From Chimonanthus salicifolius (Eukaryota > Streptophyta > Magnoliopsida > Laurales > Calycanthaceae), in the NCBI GenBank assembly GCA_013350335.1, contig CM023539.1, positions 30,800,631 to 30,864,630 of the forward strand: 64,000 bases of DNA, given 5' to 3'. Below the pieces are notes generated by a model that made no database searches, was not told the origin of the DNA, and was given only the letters and a program-made list of their open reading frames with translations. Positions 1-11,625 of the stretch are shown here, one piece after another (the stretch's first letter is position 1; every line of letters starts with the position of its first letter). The translations under genes were made by a program, and so were the position numbers.

Positions 1-1735
1 AATATGGCCATAGATGACTTTAGGTAGTACCCACACCTTAGAGAGGATTATCCATAGGCTTAGTGGAACAAATGATTAAATCATAAAAGCCTAGATAGGA
101 GACCTAACAGTGAATTGGAACCCAACTTGGAAATATGTATTTGGTTTCACTGTCAGCTCGACCAGTCGTTCTCACTGACCCCTCGGTGGAGACAGGATCT
201 ACCCATCGTAGTCAAAGACTGGTCGACCAGATTGACATAGGTTCTGGATCATAGAACTGTCATTCTGGGAAAGCCTCTGATCGAGAGTCTAGTATACACC
301 AACCCCTCGGTGAAAGGCTAAAAAGACCACTCGTGGTCAACGACTCCTCGATCAAGATTTATGAGTTCTGGAAATTAGAACTCGGGTGGGCTCTCCAGAA
401 AACAGACATATCGGTAGTTCAAGACCTATCGAGAGTAGCCAGGACCGACCCCTCGGTAAAGGGCGACAATCGTTTGGGTAACAGGTTTCTAAACTAGAAA
501 CTGCAGTCAGCATGCTTTTGCCCCAAACCGAGCCTTTCATATGGACCGATCTCTCAGTGCTATTATTGTCGACCCATCGGCGACAACTACATGTCGACCG
601 AGAAAGAATATTACCTTTGCTCGATGCGCCCGACCTGTCGGTACATTACCCTTGCTGCAATTGGTTTCCTTCTCTATATAAACCAATCTTTATGCAACCA
701 GTTGTTATCCATTGGCAAGATCAGTTGGACCCTCATCTTTATCAATGAGCTTAAACAAGGGCCAACAAAAAGATCACTCTCTTTCTCATACTTAAACTTG
801 GGAGTCAAATACAACCAATCAGATGAATTGAGTTGTGAGAGAGAGGGGAGGAATGAAAACCCATAAACAACCAATCTATTGATTGAGTTCGCAAGGGAGG
901 AAAAGAGGAGACCTTGATCTAGGAAAGCTTTGGTTCAACCAAGTTTCCTTGTCACCCTGGATTGTGATTTCTATATGGAGGCTACGAGACAGAGCGTCGG
1001 TACACATTGGGTGGGATCTTCATGAACCACACATCAAGAGAAAGAGCTCAAAAGGCAAATGTTTCTTGGTTTTAATTTTATTTTAAAACTTTTTTTTCGA
1101 AAGTTGATTAAGGAAGTTTGGTTCCGGAACCACTATAAAAAATCTGGAGTGGTGTCTCCGGCACAGTGGTGGGTGGAATTCCCAGCCAAATGGATAGGTG
1201 GAATTCCTATTCGACAGTGGTGGGTGAAATTCTCACCCAATTGAGTGAGGTGGAATTCCTACTTTAGTTGTGAGGGTGTAAGTCCCCACTTAGTGGATTT
1301 TGGAGATAGCTCAAGGTTGAGTGAGTCCTAACAGTGGATGTAGGTTGGCTAACCGAACCACTTTAAATTGGTCATGTGGTGTTTGATCTATGTGTGTTTG
1401 TATTTACTATTTACGTACTTTTCTGAACACACATCGCTTTGCATATTGATTATCTTATTTTATACATTGTGCACAAGCATTGATAATCAAACATTATGTA
1501 AAAGGTTATAATCTTAGTGTGATCACTTAATGAAAACATCACACTAAACAAATCACTTGACAATTGTTCCACTGCACTTAAAACAATCAAGAAATTTGTA
1601 AACACCATTAAAAATGGATTTACTGTTCAACCCCCCCCCCCCCCCCCCCCCCCCCCCTCCTCTCCTCCCTTCCCCCTTTTCTCTTTTCCCCCCTTCCCCT
1701 AGGGTCAATCATGTTCTAGTACATTAGGAATTTCA
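1..1735 (+). repeat. Element A, left LTR (5' edge outside window)
   Basis: Bases 553-1735 match 4213-5430, and bases 1-~1092 match 32301-33747. The repeat is rich in short motifs built on tcgaccagtcg and cccctcggt. A run of 27 C lies at 1631-1657, followed by a CT-rich stretch. It ends in CA two bases before the tRNA primer site. Confidence 0.7.
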
Positions 1736-1736
1736 A

Positions 1737-1750
1737 TTGGTATCAGAATC
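1737..1750 (+). other. Primer-binding site of element A (tRNA-iMet type)
   Basis: The sequence ttggtatcagaatc starts right after the LTR end and is one base from the canonical TGGTATCAGAGC complement of the initiator Met-tRNA 3' end. Copy 2 keeps the canonical version at 51371-51382. Confidence 0.75.
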
Positions 1751-1800
1751 TCGTGCTCTTGTGAAAGGACTTAACTATCCGAGTTGATCCAACTAGATAA

Positions 1801-3260
1801 ATGGCTGTAAAAGAAAACTCTGATATTTCCAAACCTCTATTTATGATGAAAATGGAATGAATATCTGTGAATGTTTTCAACAATAAATATGTCCGAAAAT
1901 AGGTGAATAAAAAGTGGTCTGTGCTTATGGAAAATGTATTGAATAAACCTTCAAACTTCCATGACCACTCAGCCCAAAGACCAAATTGCTTAGCTAGTGA
2001 TGAATTGTCTATGCACTTTAATCAAACTCTTGCAGCATTTCATCATTGTTGTTTCATACTATGGCTTTAAAATATCTAAAAGATATGAACCAACAAAAGA
2101 TGCTGAAAGAATCCACTGGAAAAATTGCCTCTTCTAGCTCAATGGATGACACCACCTATCTTGACCTAATGTGTGTACTAAGAATATAGGTGAATGATTC
2201 ATCTATTGAAAAATTCCAAGCTAAATCCTCCAAGAGAAGAAGATGATAGATAAAAGGAACTTGTTAAAGGTAATGACCTTCAAGTATCCTTTATGGCCAT
2301 ATACCAATATGTTTGTGAGGGCAACATCGTGGTACAAAATTTGGAAATTTTGATTCAAAAGATCAAATGAGAAGGCACCCAAAATTAAAACCAGATGTAA
2401 GAAAAGGCCAACACTGGATTGTGAACTTAATTCCAAGTCTCACAATGATCGTGTTCAAATGTGTAAAGGAATTCACATTTGAAACATGTTTTTGGAATCA
2501 TCTTGTATCTTGCCTTCAATCCATGTTCTTGTTTGACTGTTTGATTGATCTTATGCAAGATACTTGTTTGTACATGTAGGTTTGCACTCTAGTATTGGAT
2601 TACACTTGTCTCACTTCATTTCATATGCCATGTGATTTGTACATCTTTAGGAAATGAATGTAGTATGTGCATTACCTCATGTGCAGGGTGTGTATGGTAT
2701 TCATACACAGTGTCATTTCATTCCAAGTTCATAAACTTGTGAATTCCATGTAGAATGGAACATGCTCTATGCCCTTAAATGGATTGTCCTTGGTGTGACC
2801 TACCAAAAGTGTTGATCAAATGTGCTTATCTAAATCAATTTATGTACCTAGATCTTTCAAGGAATTGGAGTATACTTGAAAGAATAGTAAATGTGTTTAT
2901 CATGTTTTGGGTAATAACATGATAACAAGCATAAGAGTTGTACGTGTAGCATCATACTTCATTTCCATATGTTCGGTAACCATATTCAAAAACAAGAAAT
3001 GAATGTATGATCAGTGTACTTTGTATCTCATTCCAATATTCGCTAAGTTTATACATTATGTGGAATGACTCATGTTCATAAACACCTTGCCCTTGCTAAA
3101 GCCTGGAAATGCCGCATCACATGACATCACACACTTGGACAATATAATTGAATTAGAGAATTAAATGTGTTCAAGAAACTTGAATTGATTTGGATCCACG
3201 AAAAGAGATCTGTAATCCATGGTCTGTGCCTATCTTCAGAAGGGTGAATTGAATCGTTAC
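1801..3260 (+). pseudogene. Degenerate interior of element A (gag-like start)
   Basis: A reading frame starts at the ATG at 1801, soon after the primer site as in copia gag genes, but breaks within about 20 codons and at many later points. About 1.4 kb of it aligns with 51430-52866 in copy 2. I cannot identify any conserved domain, so the gag label rests on position only. Confidence 0.4.
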
Positions 3261-3803
3261 ATGACACAAATGCGGTGTGATGTATGTATCATCACTGGCA
3301 TTCAAAAGTGTATAAGAAAAGCTTGAGAAACTATGAACATTGCAAGCACACACACACACAAAATACTCAGTCATCCTTCAAGTTAGAACCCAGGTCGAAG
3401 AATAGACTAGTCGGAGGAACAGACAGGTCGGTACTGTTGGAAATCAGAACATTGTCTGAAAAAGGAAAAAAATAGAAAAGGGAGACAGGTCGATATATAT
3501 CGACATATCGACACAGACCGATCGTTGGTCATGACCCGTCAGTGAATCAAAAAGAATAAGTTAAAAGGGCCTCTTTCTGCAAAAACGATAGATTCTTTCA
3601 AAATCATTGTTTCTTCTCCCGTTGAGCTCTAGCGATTTCCTCCTCTTCTCCCGTGATCTAGACCAGTCAATAGGACATCTCAGAGTGAAATCTCGCCAGA
3701 AAACCTAGGGTTTTTGCTTATCTCACTTTAAGAAGCAAGGGTGTCATGGTGTTTGTGAGACTTAGAGTTCGGATAAACCTTAGTCAGTTCTTCCCCAGCA
3801 ACC

Positions 3804-4212
3804 ATGCCGAAAAGAAAGACAACTAAATCTCAGTCCTCAACGACCGGAAAAATCCTTGTGTCCAACTCCCATTTCCTCAGGATATCACTTAGGTTCATAC
3901 AGGATGTCACGAAACCTAGCTCTGCCTATCCTGCTCCAAAAAGTATCCATTCTCCTAATACTGAATCCAGCCAACGATATCATCTAAGGTCTCGAACCAC
4001 ATCTGTACTGGCCCCTGGAACAGAAAAAGAAGTGATTTCAATTGAGGATGCCATGAAGAGGAAGAGGCTTGTATCTCTGACGTCTTTTTGAGAGAATTCA
4101 AATTTCCTCGATAAATAAATATCACTCTTGATGAAAGAGTTTCCTCGCTTGAAAAGAGGATAGATGACCTTGAAGAATTGGTAAATGAGATCAAGGTGTC
4201 ATTCCAGGAACT
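3804..4212 (+). pseudogene. Unrecognised ORF with basic N-terminus and broken coiled-coil tail
   Basis: An ATG at 3804 opens 95 codons beginning MPKRKTTKSQ, basic and Ser/Thr-rich, with a YHLRSR motif near residue 55. It stops at 4091. In a shifted frame, interrupted by one stop, 4100-4212 reads as a heptad-like helix (VSSLEKRIDDLEELVNEIK), so one longer protein may have been broken by a frameshift and a stop. Upstream, 3690-3720 carries a plant 5'-leader-like aaaacctagggttt. The segment lies between the A interior and the right LTR and is absent from copy 2. It could be a captured host fragment or an element ORF; I do not recognise it. Confidence 0.35.
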
Positions 4213-5430
4213 CTCAGTGCCATTACTGTCGACCCATCGGCAACAACGACATGTCGACCAAGAAAGAATATTACCATATTGGGAGTGCATTATTGCGCAA
4301 AGGTCAAGGTTGTTGAACGGTAACATTTCTAGTCACTGATACCTCGGTACGCCCAACCTGTCGGTACATTACCATTGCTGCAACTGGTTGCCTTCTCTAT
4401 ATAAACCAATCTTTATGCAACCAGTTGTTATCCTTCGATAAGATCAGTTGGACCATCATCATTATCAGTGAGCTTAAACAAGGGCCAACAGAATGATCAC
4501 TCTCTCTCTCGTGCTTACACTTGGGGAATCAAATACAACCAATTAGATGAATTGAGTTGTGAGAGAGAAGGGAGGAATGAAAACCCACAAACAACCAATC
4601 TATTGATTGAGTTTGCAAGGGAGGAAAAGAAAAGACCTTAATTTAGGAAAGCTTTGGTTCAACCAAGTTTCCTTGTCACCCTGGATTGTGATTTCTATAC
4701 AGCGGCTATGAGGCGGAGCGTCAGCACACATTGGGTCGGATCTTCATGAAGCACATATCAAGAGAAAGACCTCAAAAGGCAAGTGCTTCTTTGTTTTAAT
4801 TTTATTATAAAACCTTTGTTCCAAAAGTGGATTAAGGAAGCTTAGTTCCGGAACTACTATAAAAATCTGGAGCGGCGTCTCCAGCATAGTGGTGGATGGA
4901 ATTTCCAGCCAAATGGATCGATGGAATTCATATTCGACAGTGGCGGGTGAAATTCTGAGCCGATTGAGTGAGGTGGAATTCCTACTCTAGTTGTGAGGGT
5001 GTAGGTCCCCACTTAGTGGATTTTGGGGATAGCTCAAAGTTGAGCAAGTCCTAACAGTGGATGTAGGTTGGCTAACCAAACCACTTTAAATTGATCATGC
5101 GGTGTTGATCTGTGTGTGTTGTATTTACTATTTAAATACTTTTCTCAACACACATCGCTTTGCATATTAATTATCTTATTTTATACATTGTGCACAAGCA
5201 TCGATAATCAAACATTATGAAAAGGGTCATAATCTTAGTGTGATTACCTAATGAAAACATCACACTAAACAAATCTCTTGACAATAGTTCCGCTACACTT
5301 AAAACAATCAAGAAATTTGTAAACACCATTAAAAATGGGATTGTCCTGTTCACACCCCCCCCCCCTCTCTCTCTCTCTCTTCCCCTCCCCTCTCTCGGGT
5401 CAATCGTGTTCTAGTACATTGGGAATTTCA
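4213..5430 (+). repeat. Element A, right LTR (5'-truncated)
   Basis: It aligns base for base with 553-1735, including the gaattc-rich segment and the poly-C/CT tract (here about 10 C then CT repeats, 5356-5395). It ends in ..ggaatttca. The portion matching 1-552 of the left LTR is missing, so this LTR is truncated or rearranged at its 5' side. Confidence 0.7.
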
Positions 5431-8400
5431 TACGGATTAACTCCGATAAACTTTTAAAAAAATTATTTGAAAAATACATGTTTTGTAAATTTTCTAAATA
5501 AAGATCGTTATAAAATATCAGGTAAACTTTGGGAAAATCCGAGAAATATACTGAGCGCAATACTAAAAAACAAGCGTGTGTGTGAATTTCAAAGTTTGAT
5601 CTGATCAGAAGAGTGGTTTTACACACTCAGCTTATTTTCAAGGTACTATTTATGTTTCTCCCAAATGGTATTTATAAAATGTCAGCTTTGCCCTCTCAAC
5701 TTCAGCAAGTCAGATTACTAAGCTAATGAGCTCAGATTGGGACAAACTTGAGCGTTTCGGAAAGCTCACTCAGTTCTTTTCACTGTTAACAGGTCATAAA
5801 TCATGATTAACAGTTTAAAACACACGCATTAGACCAAACCGAGGGTCAAGGCCTTATAGGAGCTCTAGTATTGTTCAAATGGATAATTGCATGTAATCTA
5901 AATTGTTATTTCATGTTTAATGAGTGACATTATGTGTTTTTTGTATGAATTCCTCTATTGGAGGATGAGTGGTCTATAGTGAATATGATGTGATGAATGA
6001 TGGTAACTCTTATGAAGGGCTACGATGGTAATTGATGTTGAGACTTCGGTTTGGGGTCTTACGTGAAGGCAAGAGTGGGACCATTGATATTAAGCCTCCA
6101 TGGGATGGGCTAGTATTGGGCCTAATTGCAAGGGAGGCATGGTGTATGGCCAAATGTGCCTAATTGCAAGGGAGGCATGGTTATGTGATGAGAAGTTATG
6201 TATATTAAACCATGTATAGCTATGTTTTAGGACCTTAAGCCCTCTTGAATTATGTTGTATAATTTTGGGGAATGTAATACTTCTTATTATATTGAATGAG
6301 ATGGATTCCTTGTTGGACAGGTGTATTTTGTAGAGGTTAAAAATGTTGCTTATGTCCAACTTTTAGGGGAGACTCAGTCAAAACTTTGGTAGGGTCCCAC
6401 ACCCCAATCGATGATCTAAGGTCCTTGTGAGTTATTTCGTATTTGTGCTTCCCACATGTGGTATAAAGTATGTTGTTGTGATATCTGTCAAAATATATAT
6501 ATATATATATACCCTATCACGTGCTCGTTTGGGTCGGGGCGTGACATTTGATGTGCAAGGGCTTGAGAGTGATACTTCAACTTTGATCTTCTTCTTCAAG
6601 GATATGATATTCAATGCATGTCCTCTTTTGGCCTTGAAGAATTGTTTTAATCTTGTGCTTATAATATTTTACATTATTACACACACATCAGCATCGTATC
6701 TCAGTGACTTGTTATCATCCAAATTACCTATATACCCTTGGGTTGAAACCTTGGGGCTAACAACGTCATCTCTTGGAACCTATCCACTAAATTGGTCATA
6801 ACTCGGGCTACGTAAGTCAGAATAAGGCAAACTTGGGTTCATTGGAAAGATCGCTAAATAAGATTTCCAGAAACCCTAATTTCATCAAAATCTAATGACA
6901 TTTGATGCCTCAATATACCTACAAAATGTTAGACTATGAATTCTGCCACTAATTGCTTGTTAAATTCCAATTTTCCTTTTTTTAATCCTTGCTAAGTTTT
7001 TGCTCTTTTGTTTCTCCATTAAGTCTTCCTCCATGCATGTGAAAAGAAATTCGTATAAAGAAAATATGGGTAGGATTTCGGTAGCAAATGAAGGCAATTG
7101 GAGCTCAATTTAGTGGATTTGGACCATATAACTCATATGTCATAATCTTAGGGTAATTTTGGGTTAATAAGAGTGGCTTTTGGGGTTAAAGAAGCGGATC
7201 TTAGGCACTATTGTCTTTGGCATACTCAATTATGGCTAATTGAGTAGTTTTAAGACTAAAGTCTCTATGGTGATAGTTTCAATTGATGGAATTAGTCTGA
7301 AACTTCATGCATAAAATGGATGGAATCTTCAATTCTTCTTAGATAAAAAATCTTGGGTGCTTGAGATATGGAATCTTCACCTTCAATTGGATCATCTTTG
7401 ATTGAGCTCTTGATGACCTCAATATATATAGACCTACGGACTCATTTATAGTGCTTGGGTCTCCAAGTACCCAATTACATGGCCCATATGCTTGGAACAG
7501 GGAACAATTATGGGATTCCTTACTAAAAAGGTAATGAAAACTCAATGTAGGTTGAAATCCCTAAAATTATAAAGCATCCCTAACATCTTGGAGCTTGTCT
7601 TAGCAACAATTCCCAAACGAACACTAAGGAGGTGGCACAAAAGGATAGGAGTACTTTTAGTTTTTTATTTTTATTTTTTTATTTTTGAGTTTAATGAAAT
7701 CAAAGGCTATGACGTTAAGTTATTTAAGGAGGTGTCATATGACAATCGTCCATAGGTGGCAATGTGATGCATGCCTAGGGTTGGATTTATGTAATTCACC
7801 TATAAGCTCGCTGATTTTAGAGTATGGTCTTTGAAAGACCAACGCAGTCGATTACTTATTTGTAAACGAATTCTGCCTTGGTAAGGAATTGCTCAAACAT
7901 TTTTCAAACCGATTGCAAAAGTTTTTGAAGAATTCGAATTAGTCTATGGTCTTCTTAGATTAGCTCTTCAAGAGAAACCATGAAAAATTAATTGAATTCG
8001 GATAAGCACAAACCTAATCAAGAGAAACCATGAAAATTTAATTGACTTCAACAATGCACTGGTACTTACTTGCTATGGGCAAAAATTGGAGTACATCATC
8101 AATCTTCAAGAACAACTTCTAAAAGTCCAAGAGAAATCCTCTCTAAAAAATAAACTTCAAATCTTATTCCAATTATGTGAAATTCGAATGGAGTACATGG
8201 AGTATTTATAGAGGAAAACACAACTAAAGGAGGCAATTGCCTTCTAAAAACTTTAAAAATAAAAAGAAACTAAGGATAGAATGTAACCTTATTTACACCC
8301 TTCAATCCTCACCTTACACATGTAATTAAAAATAACCTATGACTAAGATTAAAAAATAAATAAGCTAATGAGGTAAACTAAGTGACTTGAGGCCACCTCC

Positions 8401-9436
8401 TTTCCTTCCATTGTAAAATTCGACCACCTCCTCTTGCACCTCCTTTTTTCCGCCTCCTTCCTCCACCTCCTTACTTTTACCTCCTTTCTTTCTATAGATC
8501 ACATGCCACTTGCAAGGAGAAACCTTCCTAGGGCTGCCATGTGTCACTTGGAGAATGTTTTGGGCTTGGACGATGTTGGGCTTGGAGAATGAGGCTTTAG
8601 GCTTGGGCCTTAACAGGCTTCCCGAGCCCACTTTGCTTAATTAAATGAGTGGATTTATTAGATGGAGTCCAACTTGACTGTCCATAATCAATATGCTCCA
8701 AATAAGCCATAACAACTTGCTCTGCTGGATCAAGGCTAACTGAAGATAAATCTGATTGTGGATCAATAGGTTGGATAGGCTATATGCCCTCGTCACAATG
8801 TTATAAATAGTCTTGCAAATTTTACTATAAATAGAGTTGCTTGATCAAATTCTAAATCATCCTCAATTTTAGTTTTTGCAATTGCTTTGTGCCAATAAGT
8901 TCTAGTTCTCTTTACTGTTCTTTTGATTTTTAATTTGATTTTTTATTTGCATTAAAATTTAATTATTGCAATTGTTTTTCTTTGCTTTAAATTAAATTTT
9001 AATTCTTGTAATTCAACGCTAGCATTCATTACAATTTTTTTCATTGTGAAATTCACATGTTCTTGAGTTTCCCTTGAGATTTTGAGGCTTAATCCTTTAA
9101 TGTAAAGAGAAATTGGGTTTCGGTGAGTTTTTTTAGTCGAAATTTAGTTTTCCCAATCTTAGATAAATTCTCAGTTGGCGTTGGAATTGAAAGAAATCTG
9201 AAAATTTTCTAAAAACTTCATAAATTTTCAAATTTGGATTTCTCATTTAAATTAAGACATTTGAAATTTTCCAATAATTTTTTTGTGGAGAACCTTAGAA
9301 TATTAAAAAACCAACAAAAAGGTAACTATAAAATGTAACTTTTAGTCAAATAAGTTAACACTAAGTGGATCTCTTAATGTACATTTAAAAATATCAAAGC
9401 AAAACTGAGGAGCTTATTTAAAATTCTACCAAACCG
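5431..9436. other. Intergenic, AT-rich, no gene recognised
   Basis: No conserved domain or multi-exon gene was found. Minor structure: a 23-bp direct repeat (cctaattgcaagggaggca...) at 6121 and 6160; a (TA)n tract at about 6494-6511 followed by an LTR-like ending gggcgtgaca; and a duplicated ~27-bp segment at about 7968 and 8020. Small ORFs here have no recognisable features. Confidence 0.5.
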
Positions 9437-9705
9437 TAGAGGTTTTTTATAACATTATAAGAAGGCTTGCCATTTAGACACCTAACTTTTTTTTCAAGAG
9501 ACATTGGATTTCAAAATTTTATGCAAAATTACCATTTTGCCCCTCAATTTTGTGTAGAGGAATAGTCTTTTTTTAAACTGAGGGGCAAAATAGTAATTTT
9601 CATAGAAAATTTTGAAACCAGGTGTCACATAGAAGAAAAGTCTGAGTGTCTCTGTAACCACCCTACAAGAAATGCAGAGGCCTCTTTAGAAAAGCCTCAA
9701 AATTC
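9437..9705. mobile_element. Hairpin MITE
   Basis: The two halves are inverted copies. The left arm contains tttcaaaattttatgcaaaa followed by ttaccattttgcccctca (about 9508-9545). The right arm (about 9577-9620) is its reverse complement with a few changes. Less similar inverted arms extend outward to about 9437 and 9705. There is no coding potential. Exact ends and target duplication are unclear. Confidence 0.6.
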
Positions 9706-9778
9706 TCTCAAATAAGTGGAGACAATCACACGTGTCAGCATTCAAATTTTTATATTATTTGGCAAAAAAAGGAAGGCA

Positions 9779-9911
9779 CCCCATTCGGATACCCCCTCTT
9801 TCTGTCAGGAAACGCCTCTGTTCAAATTTTCTATGGAAGTTACCATTTTTCCCTTCTGTTAAAAATCTTTCGAACGATTATTCAATAAATTTTTAGATCC
9901 TTCGAACGATT
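9779..9911 (+). repeat. Left terminal inverted repeat of the composite element
   Basis: Read inward it runs ccccattcggatacccc..., then a segment resembling the neighbouring MITE arm (caaattttctatggaag), then tttagatccttcgaacgatt, where rps4 similarity begins. The partner is 11449-11575. Confidence 0.55.
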
Positions 9912-10145
9912 TGACCCTTTGGCTTTTTCGGCAATACGAACATAACTAAGCAATTGTCGCTCTATCAGACCATAATGAAAGCGCAATTTTTGTTTTTCTT
10001 CTAGACGAATACGATATTGAGATTTTTCCCTAGAACACGATTGGTTTCTAAGATCACTTCCGGATCTAGGTCTTTTACTAGTTAGTCCCGGTAAAGCCCC
10101 CAGACGGCGTATTTTTTTTAAACGAGGCCCTCGGTAACGAGACAT
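9905..10145 (-). pseudogene. rps4: Plastid ribosomal protein S4 gene fragment (nuclear plastid DNA)
   Basis: The - strand frame from the ATG at 10145 encodes the first ~78 residues of chloroplast small-subunit protein S4. It includes [25 protein letters not shown] and [18 protein letters not shown], all diagnostic of S4. Plastid S4 is about 200 residues; similarity stops after KAKGS, where the TIR begins. Several substitutions at normally constant positions (for example the Phe of RGPRF is Leu) suggest old transfer without selection. It has no plastid-targeting sequence and cannot encode a working S4. Confidence 0.9.
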
Positions 10146-10705
10146 AAAAACTCCTTATTGAAATTTCATTTTACAGAGTAAACTTAAATTAAGAATGAAC
10201 TAAACGATAAACGAAACTAAATCTACTCAAGTACTACAAAACAAAGAAGAATAAGATGAATTGTATCAATATCTAGAGTTGACTTTGATTTTAACACTTA
10301 ACTTATTTCATTTCATTGATTCCGTTGTTCAGCAAATGATTCGCGGAGAGATATTTCTACCCCTTTCTTTTGTTAGTAGAATTAGTAGAATATGATTGGG
10401 GTGCGTAATAGAAGTCGTATTTATTAGGTACATGTAGATATAGCTATCTAGCTATCCGTATATCCCATCTTTTATCGAAGTTCCCTTGAGGCAACACAAT
10501 ACAGGTCGTGCTATACCCAAATATCGATTTGATATTCAATAGATTCAATGAAAAATTCAAGCACGACGATTCCCTATAGGGATATGTAGATACCTTACTA
10601 GGTATCTGTGTAACAATTTCTGTTCTGGGGTTTACATATACACATAATTGTTGTTATAATTGAAATTGAATTGAAAAGGGTAGGACCCTTCGAAGGAACG
10701 AATGC
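10146..10705. other. Plastid-like spacer upstream of rps4
   Basis: This sequence continues beyond the rps4 start codon and has plastid intergenic character, for example the block around ggggtttacatatacacata (10627-10646) and the region at 10500-10600. It fits the rps4-trnT spacer, but no tRNA gene is present and I cannot confirm collinearity with a plastid genome. Confidence 0.5.
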
Positions 10706-11440
10706 TGTGATGCAGTAAAATCTATTTAAAATTTTAAACAGTAAAATCTTTTTTTTTTAATTTTAAAGTTATTTTTTAAGTACTGTGTATTTTTAAAATT
10801 TCTTAAATTGAATGTCCGGACTAATTACGATAGTTTGATAAAAATACTTTAAGAATTCAAGTTGTTTTGACACTCCTAAATGCTTAAAACACAGTGTTTT
10901 ACAAATAAGGGTATCCCTTGGCTGTGCGGAAAATGTATTTAGGAGTGTCAAAAGACCTTAAAGTTTTAAAGTATTTTTATCAAGTTATCGTAATTAGTCC
11001 GGATATTCAATTTGAGAAATTTTGGAAATACACAGTGCTTAAAAATAACTATCTATGTTGTCAATATCTCCTTTAAAACTTTAAAGTTATTTTTTAAGCA
11101 CTGTATATTTCCAAAATTTCTCAAATTGAATATCCGGACTAATTACGATAGCCTGATAAAAATACTTTGAGATTTCAAGGTCTTTTAACACTCCCAAATG
11201 TATTTTCTGTAAAGTTAAGGGATACTCTTATTTGTAAAACACTTTATTTTAAGCATTTGGGAGTGTCAAGAGAACTTGAATTTTAAAAGTATTTTTATCA
11301 GACTATCGTAATTAATCTGGATATTCAATTTGAAAATTTTTAAAAATAGACGATAATTAAAAAATAATTTTAAAATTTTAAGAAAAAGATTTTACTGTTT
11401 AAAATTTTAAAATAAATTTTATTTTAGCATCATCATCAGA
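10706..11440. repeat. Double foldback (four-arm inverted repeat)
   Basis: Two large hairpins lie in tandem. The marker ccggactaattacgata occurs forward at 10816, reversed at 10986-11002, forward at 11134, and reversed (slightly changed) at 11304-11320, each within a ~120-160 bp arm that also carries a ctcc(c/t)aaatg block. The outermost ends are also inverted: gatgcagtaaaatc at left, gattttactg...gcatc at right, each with a second aaacagtaaaatc copy. There is no ORF. This is a MITE/foldback-type element. Confidence 0.75.
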
Positions 11441-11448
11441 ATCCTTAT

Positions 11449-11575
11449 AATTCTTGTAACGATTCGATCGTTCCAAGGATCTAAAAGTTTGAAGGATTTT
11501 TAGGCGAAAGGCCAAAACGGTAACTTTCACGTGAAATTAAAAAACGGGTGTTCCCGAGGGGGTGTCCGAATGGGG
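11449..11575 (-). repeat. Right terminal inverted repeat of the composite element
   Basis: Its reverse complement matches 9779-9911: ccccattcggacacccc at the outer end, tttagatccttggaacgat at the inner end. It stops about 50 bp before the MSA motifs of the kinesin promoter. Confidence 0.55.
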
Positions 11576-11625
11576 CATGAAAAAGGGTCGCTGTTTTCAA
11601 ACGAGACGAAGAATCTTCAGTCCAT

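Larger units (their letters stand above)
1..5430 (+). mobile_element. Ty1-copia-like (Sirevirus-like) LTR element A, copy 1, degenerate
   Basis: Two long direct repeats (553-1735 and 4213-5430) bracket a degraded interior. A primer-binding site matching initiator Met-tRNA follows the left repeat, and both repeats end in ..TTTCA. The poly-C/CT tract just before the LTR end and the LTR style resemble Sirevirus-type copia elements; that family call is inference. The left LTR is cut by the window edge, so no target duplication can be checked. The first 1.7 kb and part of the interior recur at 32301-33747 and 51074-52866 (copy 2), which supports a repeated family. No intact protease, integrase or RT frame remains. 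Confidence 0.7.
9779..11575. mobile_element. Composite TIR element carrying plastid rps4 DNA and a foldback repeat
   Basis: The interval is bounded by inverted repeats of about 130 bp: left 9779-9911, right 11449-11575. They begin ccccattcgga(t/c)acccc and share further blocks (gttacc(a/g)tttt, tttagatcctt(c/g)gaacgat). Inside lie the 5' part of plastid rps4 (- strand), plastid-like spacer, and a double foldback repeat. The design resembles a Pack-type DNA transposon that picked up plastid DNA, but plastid DNA inserting into an existing MITE fits too. A possible imperfect target duplication (aaaaaagg / gaaaaagg) lies near the ends. No transposase is present. Confidence 0.5.

Noticed and set aside
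5640..6550. Possible solo gypsy LTR ending gggcgtgaca at about 6545
   Set aside because: Only the 3' terminal motif resembles element C. I found no matching TGTAATACC start or target duplication.
9905..10145. Functional nuclear rps4
   Set aside because: Only about 78 of ~200 codons are present, with substitutions and no transit peptide; it is a plastid-derived fragment.
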